From the NCBI GenBank assembly GCA_014549065.1, contig JACDOX010000163.1:1096353-1160352 (forward strand): DNA of 64,000 nt. The letters are read 5' to 3'. Below are positions 63,598-64,000 of this stretch, in pieces. Source of the DNA: Cardinalis cardinalis (taxonomy: Eukaryota; Chordata; Aves; Passeriformes; Cardinalidae). The first letter of the stretch is position 1. Every line of letters begins with the position of its first letter. The translations under genes and the position numbers were made by a program. The notes under the pieces were generated by a model. The model had not been told where the DNA came from. It saw only the letters and a list, made by a program, of their open reading frames with translations, and made no database searches.

Positions 63598-64000
63598 AAC
63601 CTGAGGGTTTTCCAAGGACTGTTCTTTCACTTTGGATGTGAAAGCTCAGAGGATTTTTTACACCTTGATTTCTTCACCTCCTTTGAAGAAAAAATGAAGA
63701 AGATTTCAGGGCACATTAAGCCCACACAGAGTGTGGTTTCACAGAGGTTCCAGTTCAGGCAGAGGGGACAGATGCCAGGTGAGACTCTCACAACCTTTGC
63801 TTCAGCACTGCAAGAATTGGCATCAGCCTGTGCTTTTGGCTGCTGGCAGGAAGAGCTGATCCTGCATCAGCTGNTTGACAAAGCAGCAGACCAGAGAATT
63901 CAGAAGCAGCTCTTGATGGAACTTGATACCTTGACTCTGGCCCAGGCAGTGGAGATGGGATCACAGATGGAGAGAGTGTTGCAGAAAAACTGCCCTGGGT
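63598..64000 (+). CDS. Ty3/Gypsy-type Gag-like protein, partial (runs off the window)
   Basis: An uninterrupted frame of 134 codons runs from just after a TGA (63,595-63,597) to the window edge, with the first ATG at 63,694. From about 63,680 the translation follows the Retrotrans_gag (capsid) core of metavirid elements: a short helix (SFEEKMKKISGHIKP), the landmark RFQFRQRGQMPGETLTTF (63,748-63,801), then LQELASACAFG, a Q-L-x-D turn at about 63,868-63,882, RIQKQLLMEL, and TLTLAQAVEMGSQMERVL. Gag assembles the particle that packages element RNA; domesticated relatives such as ARC and the PNMA and RTL families serve host functions. The expected CCHC zinc knuckle would lie beyond the edge. One N (63,874) changes one residue only. 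No LTR was seen to the left. It could be a relic retrotransposon or a host gene exon; homology to gag is much surer than that choice. Confidence 0.72.

Noticed and set aside
1..64000. CRISPR arrays, bacterial operons, tRNA and rRNA genes
   Set aside because: No spaced direct repeats, no Shine-Dalgarno-led gene chains and no tRNA box A/B or rRNA sequence were seen; CR1 and ERV LTRs show the DNA is avian nuclear.

Overview
The window reads as nuclear DNA from a bird, most likely a songbird (passerine). It is AT-rich and CpG-poor. It carries CR1 LINE tails and several endogenous-retrovirus LTRs of the kind found in songbird genomes. I found no complete protein-coding gene, tRNA, rRNA or CRISPR array, and the window looks intergenic or intronic. 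The open frames scattered across both strands are short, unlike any family I know, and look like chance. The species and family assignments rest on recognition of repeat sequence, not on a search.

Layout. 1-25 kb: unique-looking sequence without a supportable gene; an AT-rich palindromic patch lies at 1.45-1.54 kb, and an AT-rich block with homeodomain-like motifs at 12.26-12.58 kb. 25.16-27.6 kb: a fresh 72-bp tandem duplication, an avian ERV-like fragment and a solo-LTR-like block. 27.6-37.7 kb: mostly unique, with an inverted CCAAT pair, a perfect X-box-like palindrome and a CR1 scrap. 37.7-50.3 kb is the repeat-rich part. It holds two 541-bp LTRs of one family in opposite orientation, 10 kb apart. 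It also holds a possible small terminal coding exon (46 kb), a CR1 3' end (47 kb), and a solo LTR with a second LTR nested inside it, the nested one flanked by a clean 6-bp target duplication. A small dense CpG island follows directly. 50.3-63.6 kb is again mostly unique, with one very strong splice-acceptor-like tract (55.7 kb) and a CR1 fragment (62.2 kb).

The most interesting item is at the right edge. From 63,598 to the end there is an uninterrupted frame whose product looks like the Gag core of Ty3/Gypsy-type (metavirid) retrotransposons. To my knowledge such elements are scarce in birds, so this is either a relic element or a domesticated gag gene continuing past the window. Genes cannot be said to work together here; the visible story is one of retroelement insertion, nesting and possible gene conversion, plus one candidate promoter (the CpG island) that has no recognised gene attached.
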